NCBI GenBank assembly: GCA_021736215.1
Contig: JAIPGI010000006.1
Span: forward strand, 1-64,000
Source of the DNA: Candidatus Altimarinota bacterium
Lineage (GTDB): Bacteria > Patescibacteriota > Gracilibacteria > UBA4473
Length of the DNA: 64,000 bases
Direction of reading: 5' to 3'
Position numbers and translations under genes: made by a program. Positions 24,811-34,039 of this stretch are shown piece by piece (position 1 is the stretch's first letter; each line of letters begins with the position of its first letter). The notes beneath the pieces are model-generated. The model was given only the letters and a program-made list of their open reading frames with translations. It made no database searches and was not told where the DNA came from.

Positions 24811-26025
24811 TTATTCTCTTGAGTTGGAAATAGCTTGTATTCCCAAGTTTGCCAAAGATCCCACACAAAAAATAATAATGAAAATGATCTGCGTTGATTC
24901 TTGAAAAAGAATAAACAAAATCGTGAAAAAGGCCACTGCCAACATATATATATTCTCCACAATCATCCATCGGATATGCGCTCTTTCAAATGTATTTCGT
25001 CTCCGAAGCCATCTCTGCATCTGGACATCGTAGGATACCTTGAGGGTATCAAAATTGATTTTGTGAAGAACATCCACAATCGCAAGCAAAAAAGGATCCC
25101 AAAGGATTCCTCTTAAAAAATTCAGTACCGTCGATCGATACGAACCAAATCGAAGCGTTTTTTCACTCACTCCACCCTGATCAATTCGACGACCAATGCA
25201 ATAAATGAGCATCATAGAAATCCCCGAAGAAATTCCTACTAAAATTCCCATTGTAACAATGTTTTTTAGTATCAATATCAAAAAAATGGGCCAAACAAGC
25301 CACAAAATAGCATCAAAAAACACTCTCCCCCCTTCCGCCACGAAAACTGATCTCGAATCTCTTTTAAAGGTATCTCTGAGAAGTTCTTTGGGAGTATAGG
25401 GAACATGAAACTTCTCATCGGGAGTAAATAGAAGCACAATTCCTGAAATCAGAAATGCCACGAAAGCGACAACTGCCGTCCACTCAAATCCTATAAAATA
25501 GGTAATAAGCCCTCCCAAAAAAGGAGCCATTATAACCGTCGCCATAATTGCAATTTGTATCCATGCAATTGTTTTTCCTCGAGAAGCATCATCCATGTGA
25601 TGAGTCAAGAAAATATCATAGGAAACTTCTGATACTCCAACCGCCGATGCCCTCAATAAAAAGAAAGGGGCCATGCGAAGCAAATCCATCCACAACTCAC
25701 CCTGAACAAGGAATGGTAAAACAATCCAAAACAAAGCCGTCGCAAAACTTTGAAATCCCATGGAATGCTTGAGCCCGAAACGCTCTATAAATGTTCCGAC
25801 AAATGGAATAATCAGCACAAATGCTGTTTGCCATGCGAGAAAAAATACACAGATTTGCCACACCTGATATTCTAAATTTTGGTAGAGATAAAAGGGCAAT
25901 GACAAGGCAATGAGGTTCGTTCCCAAATTGCAAAAAAACTGAAAAAGCGTGATTTCCAAAAGAGACCTGTCTACATGAAATCGAAAAAGGTGATGAAATC
26001 CGGAATTAATAGATTTTGTTATCAT
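24811..26025 (-). CDS. Major facilitator superfamily transporter
   Basis: This 404-residue polytopic protein has roughly ten to twelve hydrophobic helices and MFS-like loops (GTFIERFGLKHSMG between helices 2 and 3, and DDASRGKTIAW). A central cytoplasmic loop (EKFHVPYTPKELLRDTFKRDSRSVF) separates two halves. The substrate cannot be predicted; drug or metabolite efflux is common for this type. It starts 8 bp after the stop of the peptidoglycan-binding gene, so they are likely one operon. Confidence 0.85.
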   Translation of the reverse strand: MITKSINSGFHHLFRFHVDRSLLEITLFQFFCNLGTNLIALSLPFYLYQNLEYQVWQICVFFLAWQTAFVLIIPFVGTFIERFGLKHSMGFQSFATALFWIVLPFLVQGELWMDLLRMAPFFLLRASAVGVSEVSYDIFLTHHMDDASRGKTIAWIQIAIMATVIMAPFLGGLITYFIGFEWTAVVAFVAFLISGIVLLFTPDEKFHVPYTPKELLRDTFKRDSRSVFVAEGGRVFFDAILWLVWPIFLILILKNIVTMGILVGISSGISMMLIYCIGRRIDQGGVSEKTLRFGSYRSTVLNFLRGILWDPFLLAIVDVLHKINFDTLKVSYDVQMQRWLRRRNTFERAHIRWMIVENIYMLAVAFFTILFILFQESTQIIFIIIFCVGSLANLGIQAISNSRE

Positions 26026-26033
26026 GTACTGTT

Positions 26034-27197
26034 TTACTTGACCGATGCAGAATATCTCTGGACCTTATCGGTTTCAGCAGCCAAGACAGCTAATCGATCA
26101 TGGATTTTTTGGTATGCCAGAATTTCTTTGCGTTCAGAAGCAATAAAATCCTTTTCTTCCTGAATAATTCCATTAAGTTTCTCGCGGGTTGAAGGACCAA
26201 CTTTTCCAGCACCAGCAGAACTAACATTGGCAATAACCCCATGTTTTATTTGGAACTGCGTTAAGGACTCCTCCGTTTTGGGACCAAAAAACCCCGTTGG
26301 CTGAACATCCATGAGTTCCTCTTGAATCAGAATTTGTTGTAATTTCAAAACTGCTTGATTTCTAGAACCTCGTTGTAAATCCTCATCAAAGTGAAAATTT
26401 TCCCATGCTTCTCGAATTTTTTGTTGTACTTCAAAGTGATACAAAACCATAGCTAACTTATCACGAGTTTGTGGACCAAATACTCCTGCACCAGCATCTT
26501 CTTCTTTTTCAATGAGAAAGTTTTTTCTTTGAAACTCTAAGATAGCAATACGGGTCTGTTCTCCAAATATCCCCGTTAATGCTCCTTCAAACATTCCTAA
26601 TTCTTTCAAAACTTCCTGCAACTCCCTCACCGCTCCACCACCTGATCCATAAGAAAGATTTTGGGTGAACATACGTTTTTGAGGCAGATTCAAAATCTGA
26701 TACAACAGAGGAGGAACTTCAAAATTCATCCCCACATGGATAGGAGAATCCTCGCCATAAAGATCACATTCCAAATGTTGTACCCCCCAAGAAAGTGCTC
26801 GACGTAAACCTTCGTCCCCATATCCCATCCAAACATCTAATCGATCGTGACGAGCCAAATCTCTCTGTCCTTGTTCTACGATAGCACCCCCTCGGTCATT
26901 TACCATCCCACATCCAAGACTCGGAATACAAATTTTTATTCCAAAATCATACGACACTGGAGCCGCAATCATTCCTGGATATACAGGAGTCCCATCCGCC
27001 CCAGCAACCCCAGATCCATTCAGTCGGATTTCTGACTCATAATCTCCTGTAATATAGAACTGTTGTCCTGGAAGAGGCGAATAATATCCCGTAATGGTAA
27101 ATATCTTTTTCTCACCATCAGGACGCGCGGCATTGACATCAGGCATTCCTCCCAAAATCAACCCCAAGAGAATGATTGTGCTTATAAATTTATTCAT
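26034..27197 (-). CDS. Secreted 3D-domain protein with two peptidoglycan-binding domains
   Basis: A signal peptide (MNKFISTIILLGLILGGMPDVNA) precedes a 3D/double-psi-barrel domain (FTITGYYSPLPGQ...GCGMVNDRGGAIV...DRLDVWMG, residues about 33-150) of the kind found in lytic transglycosylase-like wall proteins. Two PG_binding_1 repeats follow (GGAVRELQEVLKELGMFEGALTGIFGEQTRIAILEFQ and NQAVLKLQQILIQEELMDVQPTGFFGPKTEESLTQFQ). The family acts on or binds peptidoglycan. It is divergent from the SLH gene at 27354, whose promoter lies in the shared gap. Confidence 0.9.
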   Translation of the reverse strand: MNKFISTIILLGLILGGMPDVNAARPDGEKKIFTITGYYSPLPGQQFYITGDYESEIRLNGSGVAGADGTPVYPGMIAAPVSYDFGIKICIPSLGCGMVNDRGGAIVEQGQRDLARHDRLDVWMGYGDEGLRRALSWGVQHLECDLYGEDSPIHVGMNFEVPPLLYQILNLPQKRMFTQNLSYGSGGGAVRELQEVLKELGMFEGALTGIFGEQTRIAILEFQRKNFLIEKEEDAGAGVFGPQTRDKLAMVLYHFEVQQKIREAWENFHFDEDLQRGSRNQAVLKLQQILIQEELMDVQPTGFFGPKTEESLTQFQIKHGVIANVSSAGAGKVGPSTREKLNGIIQEEKDFIASERKEILAYQKIHDRLAVLAAETDKVQRYSASVK

Positions 27198-27316
27198 AAA
27201 TCTTATTATTATAGCCTAAAACAAGCGAAAAAACAAGTTCTCACAGAAGAAATATTAAAGCGATCAACGTCGAAAAATCTTTTGTATTTTCGTCAACGAA
27301 TTTTTGTACAAAAAAT

Positions 27317-27345
27317 TTGACCAACATGTGAACAATAAATATATT
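27317..27345 (+). promoter_or_regulatory. Promoter of the SLH gene at 27354, leaderless arrangement
   Basis: TTGACC (27317-27322), a 17-bp spacer and TATATT (27340-27345). The expected start (near 27352) is at or just before the ATG, leaving no room for a ribosome-binding site. Confidence 0.7.
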
Positions 27346-27353
27346 CAGGCTTG

Positions 27354-28352
27354 ATGATGAAATGGTTATTTGTGACCGCCGTATTTCTTCCGTCAATGGC
27401 GGTTTATGCGTTTGGAGATATAGCTTCAGACGATCCACAACTCCCCATGCTTCAACATCTCAATGATGTGAAAATTATGACCGCCTATCCAGACGGGAAT
27501 TTCCATCCTGAAAAAATCGTGACTCGTGCTGAAGCCCTTGCCATTTCTCTGCGAGCTGGAGGTATACAAATTCCTGCAGAAAGTGTTGGAAAGACGTACT
27601 TCACAGATGTCGATCCCAATGAATGGTATGCACCATTCACTGTTCGAGGAGTAGACACGCAAGTTGTCGCTGGTCCAGAACAAAACCCAAACTTTCGCCC
27701 GAACGAAGCCATCACTAAGGCTGAATTTTTGGCATTTCTTTTCAGGGCAACAGGAGTAAAGTTCGGGAATTATATGCACAAAACGAGAGACATCTCTCTT
27801 GATGTTTCTGAAAGTGATTGGTTTGCTCCATACTTTGCCTATGCCAAGAGATTTCAGATTGCCCATCTTCCTCCAGATGGATTCTATCGTCCGAATAAGC
27901 TCCTTTCCCGTCAAGAAGTAGGCGTCATGACCTATCGTCAACTACGAATTTTTTATGGAGATAATACAACCAAATTGTTTGTAGAACTTCAGGCAGAAAT
28001 TGAGCAGTTCATCACTCTTCTTCGTGCAGGAGAACCAGAACAAGCAGAAATGCACTTGCAACGTATTGTCGAGCTCAATGATGCACTCGCCCATACCAAT
28101 AACAATCAAGATGCCATAGCCGCTTCTGCGATTTCCAAAGCACTGGAACACTTCTCCGACAGTCTACGAGCATTTAAATTTGGGCAAAATCTGACGGCAC
28201 TTGAAAATCTCCACCTCGCTGCAAAACAGACCAGTCGCGCCATGGAGAAATCCGAAAAACTCGCCCCCTTTGCTCGTGATTTAGGGACACTCATTGATGA
28301 AACCCTGATGAGCTTTGTTCACCCACAATTTGATCGATTTTCACAGAAATAA
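27354..28352 (+). CDS. Secreted SLH-domain protein with helical C-terminus
   Basis: The signal peptide (MMKWLFVTAVFLPSMAVYA) is followed by three SLH repeats (DIASDDPQLPMLQHLNDVKIMTAYPDGNFHPEKIVTRAEA; YFTDVDPNEWYAPFTVRGVDTQVV...FRPNEAITKAEF; SESDWFAPYFAYAKRFQIA...YRPNKLLSRQEV) and then about 120 residues of helix (EIEQFITLLRAGEPEQAEMHLQRIVELNDALAH). It is likely bound to the cell wall through the SLH part. I count 332 residues from ATG 27354; a TTG just before is also in frame. The promoter position suggests a leaderless mRNA. Confidence 0.88.
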   Translation: MMKWLFVTAVFLPSMAVYAFGDIASDDPQLPMLQHLNDVKIMTAYPDGNFHPEKIVTRAEALAISLRAGGIQIPAESVGKTYFTDVDPNEWYAPFTVRGVDTQVVAGPEQNPNFRPNEAITKAEFLAFLFRATGVKFGNYMHKTRDISLDVSESDWFAPYFAYAKRFQIAHLPPDGFYRPNKLLSRQEVGVMTYRQLRIFYGDNTTKLFVELQAEIEQFITLLRAGEPEQAEMHLQRIVELNDALAHTNNNQDAIAASAISKALEHFSDSLRAFKFGQNLTALENLHLAAKQTSRAMEKSEKLAPFARDLGTLIDETLMSFVHPQFDRFSQK

Positions 28353-28389
28353 AACTATGTTATGGTGTGTTTAGATCTAAAACAAAATA

Positions 28390-28418
28390 TTGACTTTGTC
28401 TATTTGTTATGTTATAAT
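28390..28418 (+). promoter_or_regulatory. Strong sigma70-type promoter of the DHH gene
   Basis: TTGACT (28390-28395), a 17-bp spacer and TATAAT (28413-28418). Transcription would start near 28425, about 16 nt before ATG 28441. Confidence 0.85.
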
Positions 28419-28440
28419 ATACACTAATATTTATTCACGA

Positions 28441-29424
28441 ATGACTCACGAAACCCCACTCATAGACTCTGAAAATCTCAAGAAATTACAAAAATATCTT
28501 GAATCAAAACCTCGCATAGTATTGATTACTCATGCCAACCCAGATGGCGACGCACTTGGGTCGATATTGGGAATGTATGCTGGACTCAAAAGTATTGGTG
28601 TTGATGTTCATGCTTCTTGTATTGATGGAGCTCCAGAATTTTTAAAGTTCTGCCCATTTTCGGAAGAGTTGACAATTGATTTCGATGAAAATGCTTTTGA
28701 CGCAGTATTTTTCTTGGACTGCGGAGATAAAAATATGACCAAATATCAGGACTATAAACCACGAATTTTATCGGACAAGATGGTCAAACTCGACCTTGAT
28801 CATCATCCTACGAATGATTTTTGGGGGGAGATAAACTTCGTCGCAACAAACGCGGCTTCGAGTACTCAAATTGTTTTTGAGTTGCTCAAAAAACTTGGTG
28901 TTCATATCACCCCCAAAATTGCAACCTGCCTCCTCGCAGGACTCTATACTGATACCGGTGCTTTTATGCATCAAAACACAACTCCTGCCGCTTACACTGC
29001 TGCTGGAGAACTCGTAAAGCTCGGAGGGAACATTCAGGTCATCGCTAAAAATATTTTTCACGCTCACGAATTCAAAAAACTCAAGCTCTGGGGAAAGGTC
29101 CTTCAAGATTTATATGTGACGAAAGACGGCGCCGCCATCGTTGGTGTCCCCAGAAAAGAATATGAATCCCTTGGTGCTAAAAGAGAAGACCTGTCAGGAG
29201 TGATTGATTACATCAATTCTATGGACGAGGCTCGGTACTCGGTACTCCTTTCTGAAGACGAAAAAGGCAATGTCAAAGCCTCTCTCAGAACCCGCAAGCC
29301 TGATGTCGATGTCAAAGCTCTCGCTGAGAAATTCGGTGGAGGAGGACATGTCAAAGCTGCAGGATTTACCGTCAAAGGATCAAAGTTGGAAAAAGAAGTG
29401 AAGTGGAAGATTATGCAGGATTAA
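28441..29424 (+). CDS. nrnA: DHH/DHHA1 phosphoesterase (NrnA-like nanoRNase/pAp phosphatase)
   Basis: The family degrades short RNA oligomers, cyclic dinucleotide products and pAp. Metal-binding boxes are visible: THANPDGDALGS, FFLDCGDK, LDLDHHPTND (the DHH motif), and the DHHA1 substrate box GGGGHVKAAGF near the C-terminus. The 327-residue length is normal. I start at 28441 because the promoter elements lie inside the longer open frame from 28390. It is monocistronic and followed by a repeat-rich gap. Confidence 0.92.
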   Translation: MTHETPLIDSENLKKLQKYLESKPRIVLITHANPDGDALGSILGMYAGLKSIGVDVHASCIDGAPEFLKFCPFSEELTIDFDENAFDAVFFLDCGDKNMTKYQDYKPRILSDKMVKLDLDHHPTNDFWGEINFVATNAASSTQIVFELLKKLGVHITPKIATCLLAGLYTDTGAFMHQNTTPAAYTAAGELVKLGGNIQVIAKNIFHAHEFKKLKLWGKVLQDLYVTKDGAAIVGVPRKEYESLGAKREDLSGVIDYINSMDEARYSVLLSEDEKGNVKASLRTRKPDVDVKALAEKFGGGGHVKAAGFTVKGSKLEKEVKWKIMQD

Positions 29425-29490
29425 TTACCTCCCCCGTTGGTCATTCTCGCTCTCGCCACTGAGTAGCTATGGCGTAGCAGGGTGTCGGGA

Positions 29491-29560
29491 ATCCCATAAG
29501 TACAAAAATGCAATGCTGAGTAACTTGCCAAAGGCAAGAACGAATTATCTTATATTCGTA
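29491..29560 (+). repeat. 70-bp interspersed repeat, copy A
   Basis: It aligns without gaps to 61730-61799 (53 of 70 positions the same by eye). It contains the hairpin TTGCC-AAA-GGCAA, which in copy B reads CTGCC-GAA-GGCAG, so the end pair of the stem has changed on both sides. Confidence 0.8.
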
Positions 29561-29572
29561 TTTGAGATTATT

Positions 29573-29669
29573 TTGTCGGAGCCAGTGTGGCATAGCCCAC
29601 TGGTTCGGTGATGTTATTTCTCCGTAGAAGTTGTGGACCGAGTGTCCTACGGAACACCCGCTCCGACAA
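29573..29669. other. Three-stem, cloverleaf-like structured element
   Basis: A closing stem TTGTCGGAG/CTCCGACAA (29573-29581 with 29661-29669) encloses two hairpins: CCAGTG...CACTGG (29582-29603, extended by GGC-ATA-GCC) and CCGTAG...CTACGG (29622-29652). It could be a structured RNA, a folded mobile repeat or an overlapping terminator. No known family was recognised. Confidence 0.6.
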
Positions 29670-29787
29670 GAGGATATTTAGACTTTTAAAAAAGATATTT
29701 AAACCGTCTTCCTGAGTGAAACGAAGGACCTTCCTATTTTTGTTTCGAAGGTTCTTCTTCCGCCAAGGCGGACTCAGAAAGACTTTT

Positions 29788-31362
29788 TTATATCAAAAGT
29801 AGTCCCATCCCTCCCGCAATCACTGCATACCAAAAAAGCGGTTTTATCGTTTGGAGCAGTATTTCTCCCTCTCTGCGAACGAGTCCCAAGACCGAACATC
29901 CCGCCACGATATTTTGGAGACTCACCATGTTCCCCATGGCTCCCCCAACATTTTGAAGCGCAAGAATAGTAATTTTGGGAAGTGCCAAACTTTGAGCCGC
30001 TGCCATCTGCACTCCTCCGAAGGTAAGATTGGAAACGGTATTGGATCCTGAAAAAAATGCCCCCAATGCCCCAAGCAGTGGTGCCACCGCTGTCCAAGAT
30101 TTCCCAGATATCTCTGCCAAAAAATTCCCCAAAATCATCGCGGGACTCCCCGCTCCTCCGACCATCATTAATTTTACAAAAATCATGATCCCAATGAGAG
30201 CAAAAATTGGTTTTTTCATACGTTCAAAACTTGTGGAAATAATTTTCCATTGAATACATTTTTTGATCGACAAAACCCAGAAACTCAGCACCCCAACAAA
30301 GGCGAACGGTAAAATTGATGGGACATAAAGCAACGCATGAGACCAGTGCAAATCTGTTCCAAAAATTCCATTCCATCCGACAACCAAACTCCGAGAAATC
30401 CAAAGTTGTCCCCAACTCCCCCACTCGAATTCTGAGAGAATTTGAGTGCCATTCAGGAGGGATTTTACTCCTAACGCATCGACTCGCGTGAGAATTAAGC
30501 AAACGATAGTCGCTCCAATCGGAAAAAAAGCCTTCCAGAGTTTTTTCCCTGAAATAGGAAGTACTGGTTTTTTGGCAGAATGAACTACTCCAATATTGAA
30601 CCGTGCAAAAAAAGCTGTGAGCAAGAGTCCTACCGCCCCTCCGATAAGAGACGGGAATTCTACATTCCATTGTGCCAAAAGCAAATAAGGTACCGTACAA
30701 CTCAAAATAGAAAGCAAAATAAATCCTTTATTGGCACGAATTTCGTTCCATTCAAAAAGGACCCGAAGAGCAATAAACGGGATCACCAATCCTGCAATAA
30801 AATGAATCATCGCTGTCTGTTGTCCAATTGCTAAAATTTCATCACCTCCAAGTTCTAAATTTCCGAGTCCAAACCACGTCGGTGTTCCTACCGCACCAAA
30901 AGAAACCGGGACGCTATTCAGAATAAGACACAAAATTACCGCTCTCAATGGGGCAAACCCAAACCCGACAAGGAGGGGCGCCGCTAGCGCCACTGGAGTT
31001 CCAAACCCACTCGCCCCCTCTACCAAGAAGGCAAATGCCCATCCAACAATCATGACTTGTTCGATTTTGTTTTCAGCAATAGAAGAGAGCCAATCACGGA
31101 TCGTCTTCATCGCCCCAGAAAGTTCCATAAGTCGAAACAAAAATACTGCTCCCCAGATAACGAGTATCGGAGTAAGAGCTGTCAGAATCCCCTGCACTAT
31201 TCCCGCATTGAGTAAAAGTGTTTCTGTTCCAAAGTAGGTGAAACGAAAAAAATACATCACCACGGCCGCTAAAGGCAAGGCTATGAAAGATGGAACATTC
31301 TTTCGTCCTGTCATCAAAGCAATTACGAATCCAATCGGAAGAAACGAAAAGAAAGCATCCAT
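29788..31362 (-). CDS. lctP: L-lactate permease family transporter
   Basis: This 524-residue, roughly twelve-helix protein matches the LctP/GlcA family of lactate/glycolate permeases. The conserved segment FLVEGASGFGTPVALAAPLLVGFGF (residues about 108-132) is diagnostic, as is NSVPVSFGAVGTPTWFG. It would import or export lactate with protons, fitting a fermentative lifestyle that trades organic acids with a host or neighbours. It stands alone after the SIMPL-gene terminator. Confidence 0.92.
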   Translation of the reverse strand: MDAFFSFLPIGFVIALMTGRKNVPSFIALPLAAVVMYFFRFTYFGTETLLLNAGIVQGILTALTPILVIWGAVFLFRLMELSGAMKTIRDWLSSIAENKIEQVMIVGWAFAFLVEGASGFGTPVALAAPLLVGFGFAPLRAVILCLILNSVPVSFGAVGTPTWFGLGNLELGGDEILAIGQQTAMIHFIAGLVIPFIALRVLFEWNEIRANKGFILLSILSCTVPYLLLAQWNVEFPSLIGGAVGLLLTAFFARFNIGVVHSAKKPVLPISGKKLWKAFFPIGATIVCLILTRVDALGVKSLLNGTQILSEFEWGSWGQLWISRSLVVGWNGIFGTDLHWSHALLYVPSILPFAFVGVLSFWVLSIKKCIQWKIISTSFERMKKPIFALIGIMIFVKLMMVGGAGSPAMILGNFLAEISGKSWTAVAPLLGALGAFFSGSNTVSNLTFGGVQMAAAQSLALPKITILALQNVGGAMGNMVSLQNIVAGCSVLGLVRREGEILLQTIKPLFWYAVIAGGMGLLLI

Positions 31363-31388
31363 ATTTGTTTTTTCTTATTGTAATATCT

Positions 31389-31421
31389 AAAAGGGCGTTC
31401 TGTCGAACACCCTTTTTTGGT
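31389..31421 (-). terminator. Rho-independent terminator after the SIMPL gene
   Basis: On the minus strand AAAAAAGGGTGTTC, GACA loop, GAACGCCCTTTT. It lies between the SIMPL gene and the lactate permease gene. Confidence 0.8.
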
Positions 31422-31447
31422 AAGCTTGTTAACCCGTTCGCTTGTCC

Positions 31448-32218
31448 CTACTCTATTCCAAACACTACATTTACATTGGCTGTCACTTCTAATTCTCCAC
31501 TGGGAAGTTCTGATCCTCCTCCCATAGCGTCAGAAGCCATTTCCATTTTAGCGAAATTTCGGTACATAGGAGGATTATAATTGATACTTGATTCCGAAAT
31601 AGTAATTGGTTTGAGCAAAACAACCCCCCCCAACTTTGCCAATTCTTTCGCTTTTTGCTCGGCTTTATCAAAAGCTTGTTGTCGAGCTTGTGTAAAGAGA
31701 GCTTCTTTTTCTTCTATATCAAAATTCACAGAATTCATTTCCAAACCATCTACTGATCCCAAAGCATCCAAAATATCTGTTACTCTTTCCGATTTTTTAT
31801 CAATATCTGTGATTTTTATATTCAATGTTTGACGAACTCGTTGTCCCACAAGTTTCTGTCCTGTTTTTTCCAACCATTGATATTCGGGATAAAATGATAA
31901 GTCTGTTGTTTGGACATTTTTCTCAGCGATATTGTTTTCTCTGAGAATATCCAAAATCTGTGCTAACTTTTCATTGGCGGCGATTTGGGCTTCCTTGGTT
32001 GTCTTACGAAGTTCAGAAACTCCTGCCTGAACGCGAACAATGTCTGGACGAGACATTACTTTTCCCTCACCAGAGACGGTAATGGAATTTTGTATGGATC
32101 CAGAGGCTGTTCCGGTATTACGAATCGAAATACCCGTTTTCCGGAAGTTATAAGAAACTCCTAATATAGTAGCGCAAATGAGCACTACCGCTAAAATGGT
32201 TATTGTTTCTTTTTTCAT
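31448..32218 (-). CDS. SIMPL (DUF541) domain protein, first copy
   Basis: The 256-residue product has one N-terminal membrane helix (ITILAVVLICATILGVSYNF) and a SIMPL domain outside the cytoplasm (SITVSGEGKVMSRPDIVRVQAGVSELRKTTKEAQ...VGQRVRQTLNIKITD...). In other bacteria such proteins are periplasmic or surface proteins of unclear role, linked to stress. A second, more distant SIMPL protein is at 49107. It has its own terminator. Confidence 0.88.
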   Translation of the reverse strand: MKKETITILAVVLICATILGVSYNFRKTGISIRNTGTASGSIQNSITVSGEGKVMSRPDIVRVQAGVSELRKTTKEAQIAANEKLAQILDILRENNIAEKNVQTTDLSFYPEYQWLEKTGQKLVGQRVRQTLNIKITDIDKKSERVTDILDALGSVDGLEMNSVNFDIEEKEALFTQARQQAFDKAEQKAKELAKLGGVVLLKPITISESSINYNPPMYRNFAKMEMASDAMGGGSELPSGELEVTANVNVVFGIE

Positions 32219-32479
32219 TTATGTATGGGTTAGGAAGTACAAAATGAAGATATGCTTTGAAAAAAAATTTTTCAATTCTTTTTCAGTATTTATATACGAA
32301 AAAAAAGAAAAAAAGTAACAATGAATTGTTTTTAGTCCCTCTCCTTTACTTCCTCTCCCTAAGGGAGAGGATTGAGGTGAGGGAAGATTTTTTCTTCGCT
32401 AAAGCTTCGATGAGACAAGCACTTCGCTTAACTACTCGTACTTGGCTGGCTTGCCAGCCGTAGATCGTAGAGCAAAGGC
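32219..32479. other. Gene-free region after tRNA-Leu(CAG)
   Basis: It contains AT-rich sequence, a CCTCTCCCTAAGGGAGAGG palindrome (about 32345-32375) of a widespread type that recurs at 42557, and a GGCTGGC-TT-GCCAGCC hairpin (32444-32459) just after the tRNA. No gene is seen. Confidence 0.65.
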
Positions 32480-32566
32480 TGGTGCCGAAGAGAGGACTCG
32501 AACCTCCACGAGATTGCTCTCACTACGACCTGAACGTAGCGCGTCTACCAGTTTCGCCACTCCGGC
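32480..32566 (-). tRNA. tRNA-Leu (anticodon CAG)
   Basis: Acceptor GCCGGAG pairs with CTTCGGC (one G-T), the discriminator is A and CCA is encoded. The anticodon stem CTACG/CGTAG encloses TTCAGGT, giving CAG. A long variable arm (TGAGAGCAATCTCG) and T-arm GGAGGTTCGAGTCCTC confirm class II Leu. Confidence 0.97.
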
Positions 32567-32704
32567 ATTAAAACAAAGACCAAAAATCAGAGAACAAAGA
32601 ACATATAGAAAAGGATTTGTTCGTCTCAAACACCGAGAATAATTGTAAGAAAAGAACATTCTCTCTATTCCGAATCCCGCACACGCGGGATGCGGAAAAA
32701 GGAG

Positions 32705-32764
32705 TTGATGACGAAGTGACAGCGAGCTTTGATTTTACCGAAGCGAGCTCTAACGAGTCATCAA
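32705..32764. repeat. 60-bp inverted-repeat element behind tRNA-Leu(CAA)
   Basis: TTGATGAC (32705-32712) and GTCATCAA (32757-32764) are inverted arms. The inside has GACGAAGTGAC and two AGCGAGCT copies, resembling parts of the tRNA-Asp 188-bp unit (GAACGAAGTGACGAG). It ends 5 nt from the tRNA CCA. Confidence 0.65.
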
Positions 32765-32769
32765 GGACG

Positions 32770-32854
32770 TGGTGCCGAGGGAGGGAATCGAACCCTCACT
32801 CCTTGCGGAACACGATTTTGAGTCGTGCGCGTCTACCAATTCCGCCACCCCGGC
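32770..32854 (-). tRNA. tRNA-Leu (anticodon CAA)
   Basis: Acceptor GCCGGGG pairs with CCTCGGC, the discriminator is A and CCA is encoded. Anticodon stem CACGA/TCGTG encloses CTCAAAA, giving CAA, which reads UUG. It has the long variable arm of class II. Confidence 0.97.
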
Positions 32855-33017
32855 TTATCGTCATCAACGATTTCATATATTTCATCCGCCTTAGGCGGAC
32901 TTTATTTGTTTCATCGTTTCCTCCTCTCCCCATAAAATCTCAGATTTTTTGAGGACCCCTGAAATAGCTCCGAGAGTTTAAGAAAAGAGAAAATAAAATC
33001 AACTTATTTTCAATTCA

Positions 33018-33977
33018 TTACTTCGTATCAGAGACAATAGTTGATGTAGTATCAGTTCCTTCAAATGGCTTTCTTTGTTTTGCTGTAACATTGAACGCTT
33101 GCAATATATTGCGGTCATATGAATCCAAAGTAAGCGTTCTGATAGGGAATGGAATTGTAACACCAGCTTTATCAAAATCACTTTTGAGCTGTTGCATAAT
33201 ACGAGATCTGACAGAAGGCCATGGAGCTGGAGATTCAATCCAGAATCGAACCTCTAGCGTAATTGCGGAATCCCCAAATTCCTGAATCAATACCTGTGTT
33301 GCAGGATTTGGTACTACTTCTTCATGTCCAGCTACAGATTTGAGAGTTAACTGACACACCTTGTCCAACGGGGTGTCGTAATGAACTCCAACTTGAAATG
33401 CAATTCGTCGAAATGCATTTCGTGTATAATTTTGAACCGTTGATGTCATCATTTTGGCATTTGGAATAATGTGGAGTGTCCCATCAAAATCCTGAATCTG
33501 GGTCACTCGTGTATCGATTTCAATAATCTTTCCCGAAATACCATCAACGTTAATGGTATCGTTAATCATAAACTTTTTTTGCGTAAGTATAATCACTCCT
33601 GCAATCCAGTTTGATAAAATATCCTTGAGAGCAAAACCAATTCCAAGTCCCATAAATCCAAGGAATGTGGCAATGTCGATTCCAACAATTGTGAATGCCA
33701 CGAGAAAACCCATGATCATAACTCCTGAATAGACCGATCTTCCAATCAAAATAACAACTTGGTCATTGAGATTATGTCCTGCACGAGAAGTCACACGGTA
33801 GACAACAATACTTTTCAAAAACTTTGCCAAAACCAATGTCACAATAACAATTACCCCTGCAGCAATCCAAAAAGGAATAGCTGTGAAAAAGTTTGAAAAA
33901 AGCGTTGTAAGCCCTCCTACTGACTCATTTTTAGCAGTAGAGACCATCTGTACGGCAGCATAAGCGGTATTGAACAT
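33018..33977 (-). CDS. mscS: Small-conductance mechanosensitive channel, MscS family
   Basis: This channel opens under membrane tension and releases solutes in osmotic downshock. Starting at ATG 33977 (MFNTAYAAVQ) it has 319 residues. Three membrane helices are seen, the last being the pore helix with its glycine/alanine pattern (GFMGLGIGFALKDILSNWIAGVIIL). The beta domain follows (GKIIEIDTRVTQIQDFDGTLHIIPNAKMMTSTVQNYTR), as in MscS. The upstream extension in frame is made of hydrophobic residues and is less likely. It is 5 bp from the CarB-like gene. Confidence 0.9.
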   Translation of the reverse strand: MFNTAYAAVQMVSTAKNESVGGLTTLFSNFFTAIPFWIAAGVIVIVTLVLAKFLKSIVVYRVTSRAGHNLNDQVVILIGRSVYSGVMIMGFLVAFTIVGIDIATFLGFMGLGIGFALKDILSNWIAGVIILTQKKFMINDTINVDGISGKIIEIDTRVTQIQDFDGTLHIIPNAKMMTSTVQNYTRNAFRRIAFQVGVHYDTPLDKVCQLTLKSVAGHEEVVPNPATQVLIQEFGDSAITLEVRFWIESPAPWPSVRSRIMQQLKSDFDKAGVTIPFPIRTLTLDSYDRNILQAFNVTAKQRKPFEGTDTTSTIVSDTK

Positions 33978-34039
33978 AAGAAGGAAAGATAAAAATCTTC
34001 TCCTTATTGTAACATAAATTATGAGTAAAAACAATACCT

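Larger units (their letters stand above)
29425..29787. other. Gene-free region with structured repeats
   Basis: No gene is seen. The stretch holds a 70-bp repeat shared with 61730-61799, a three-stem structure at 29573-29669, and a short TTCCGCC/GGCGGA hairpin near 29758-29770. The open frames in it are short and lack any family match. Confidence 0.75.
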
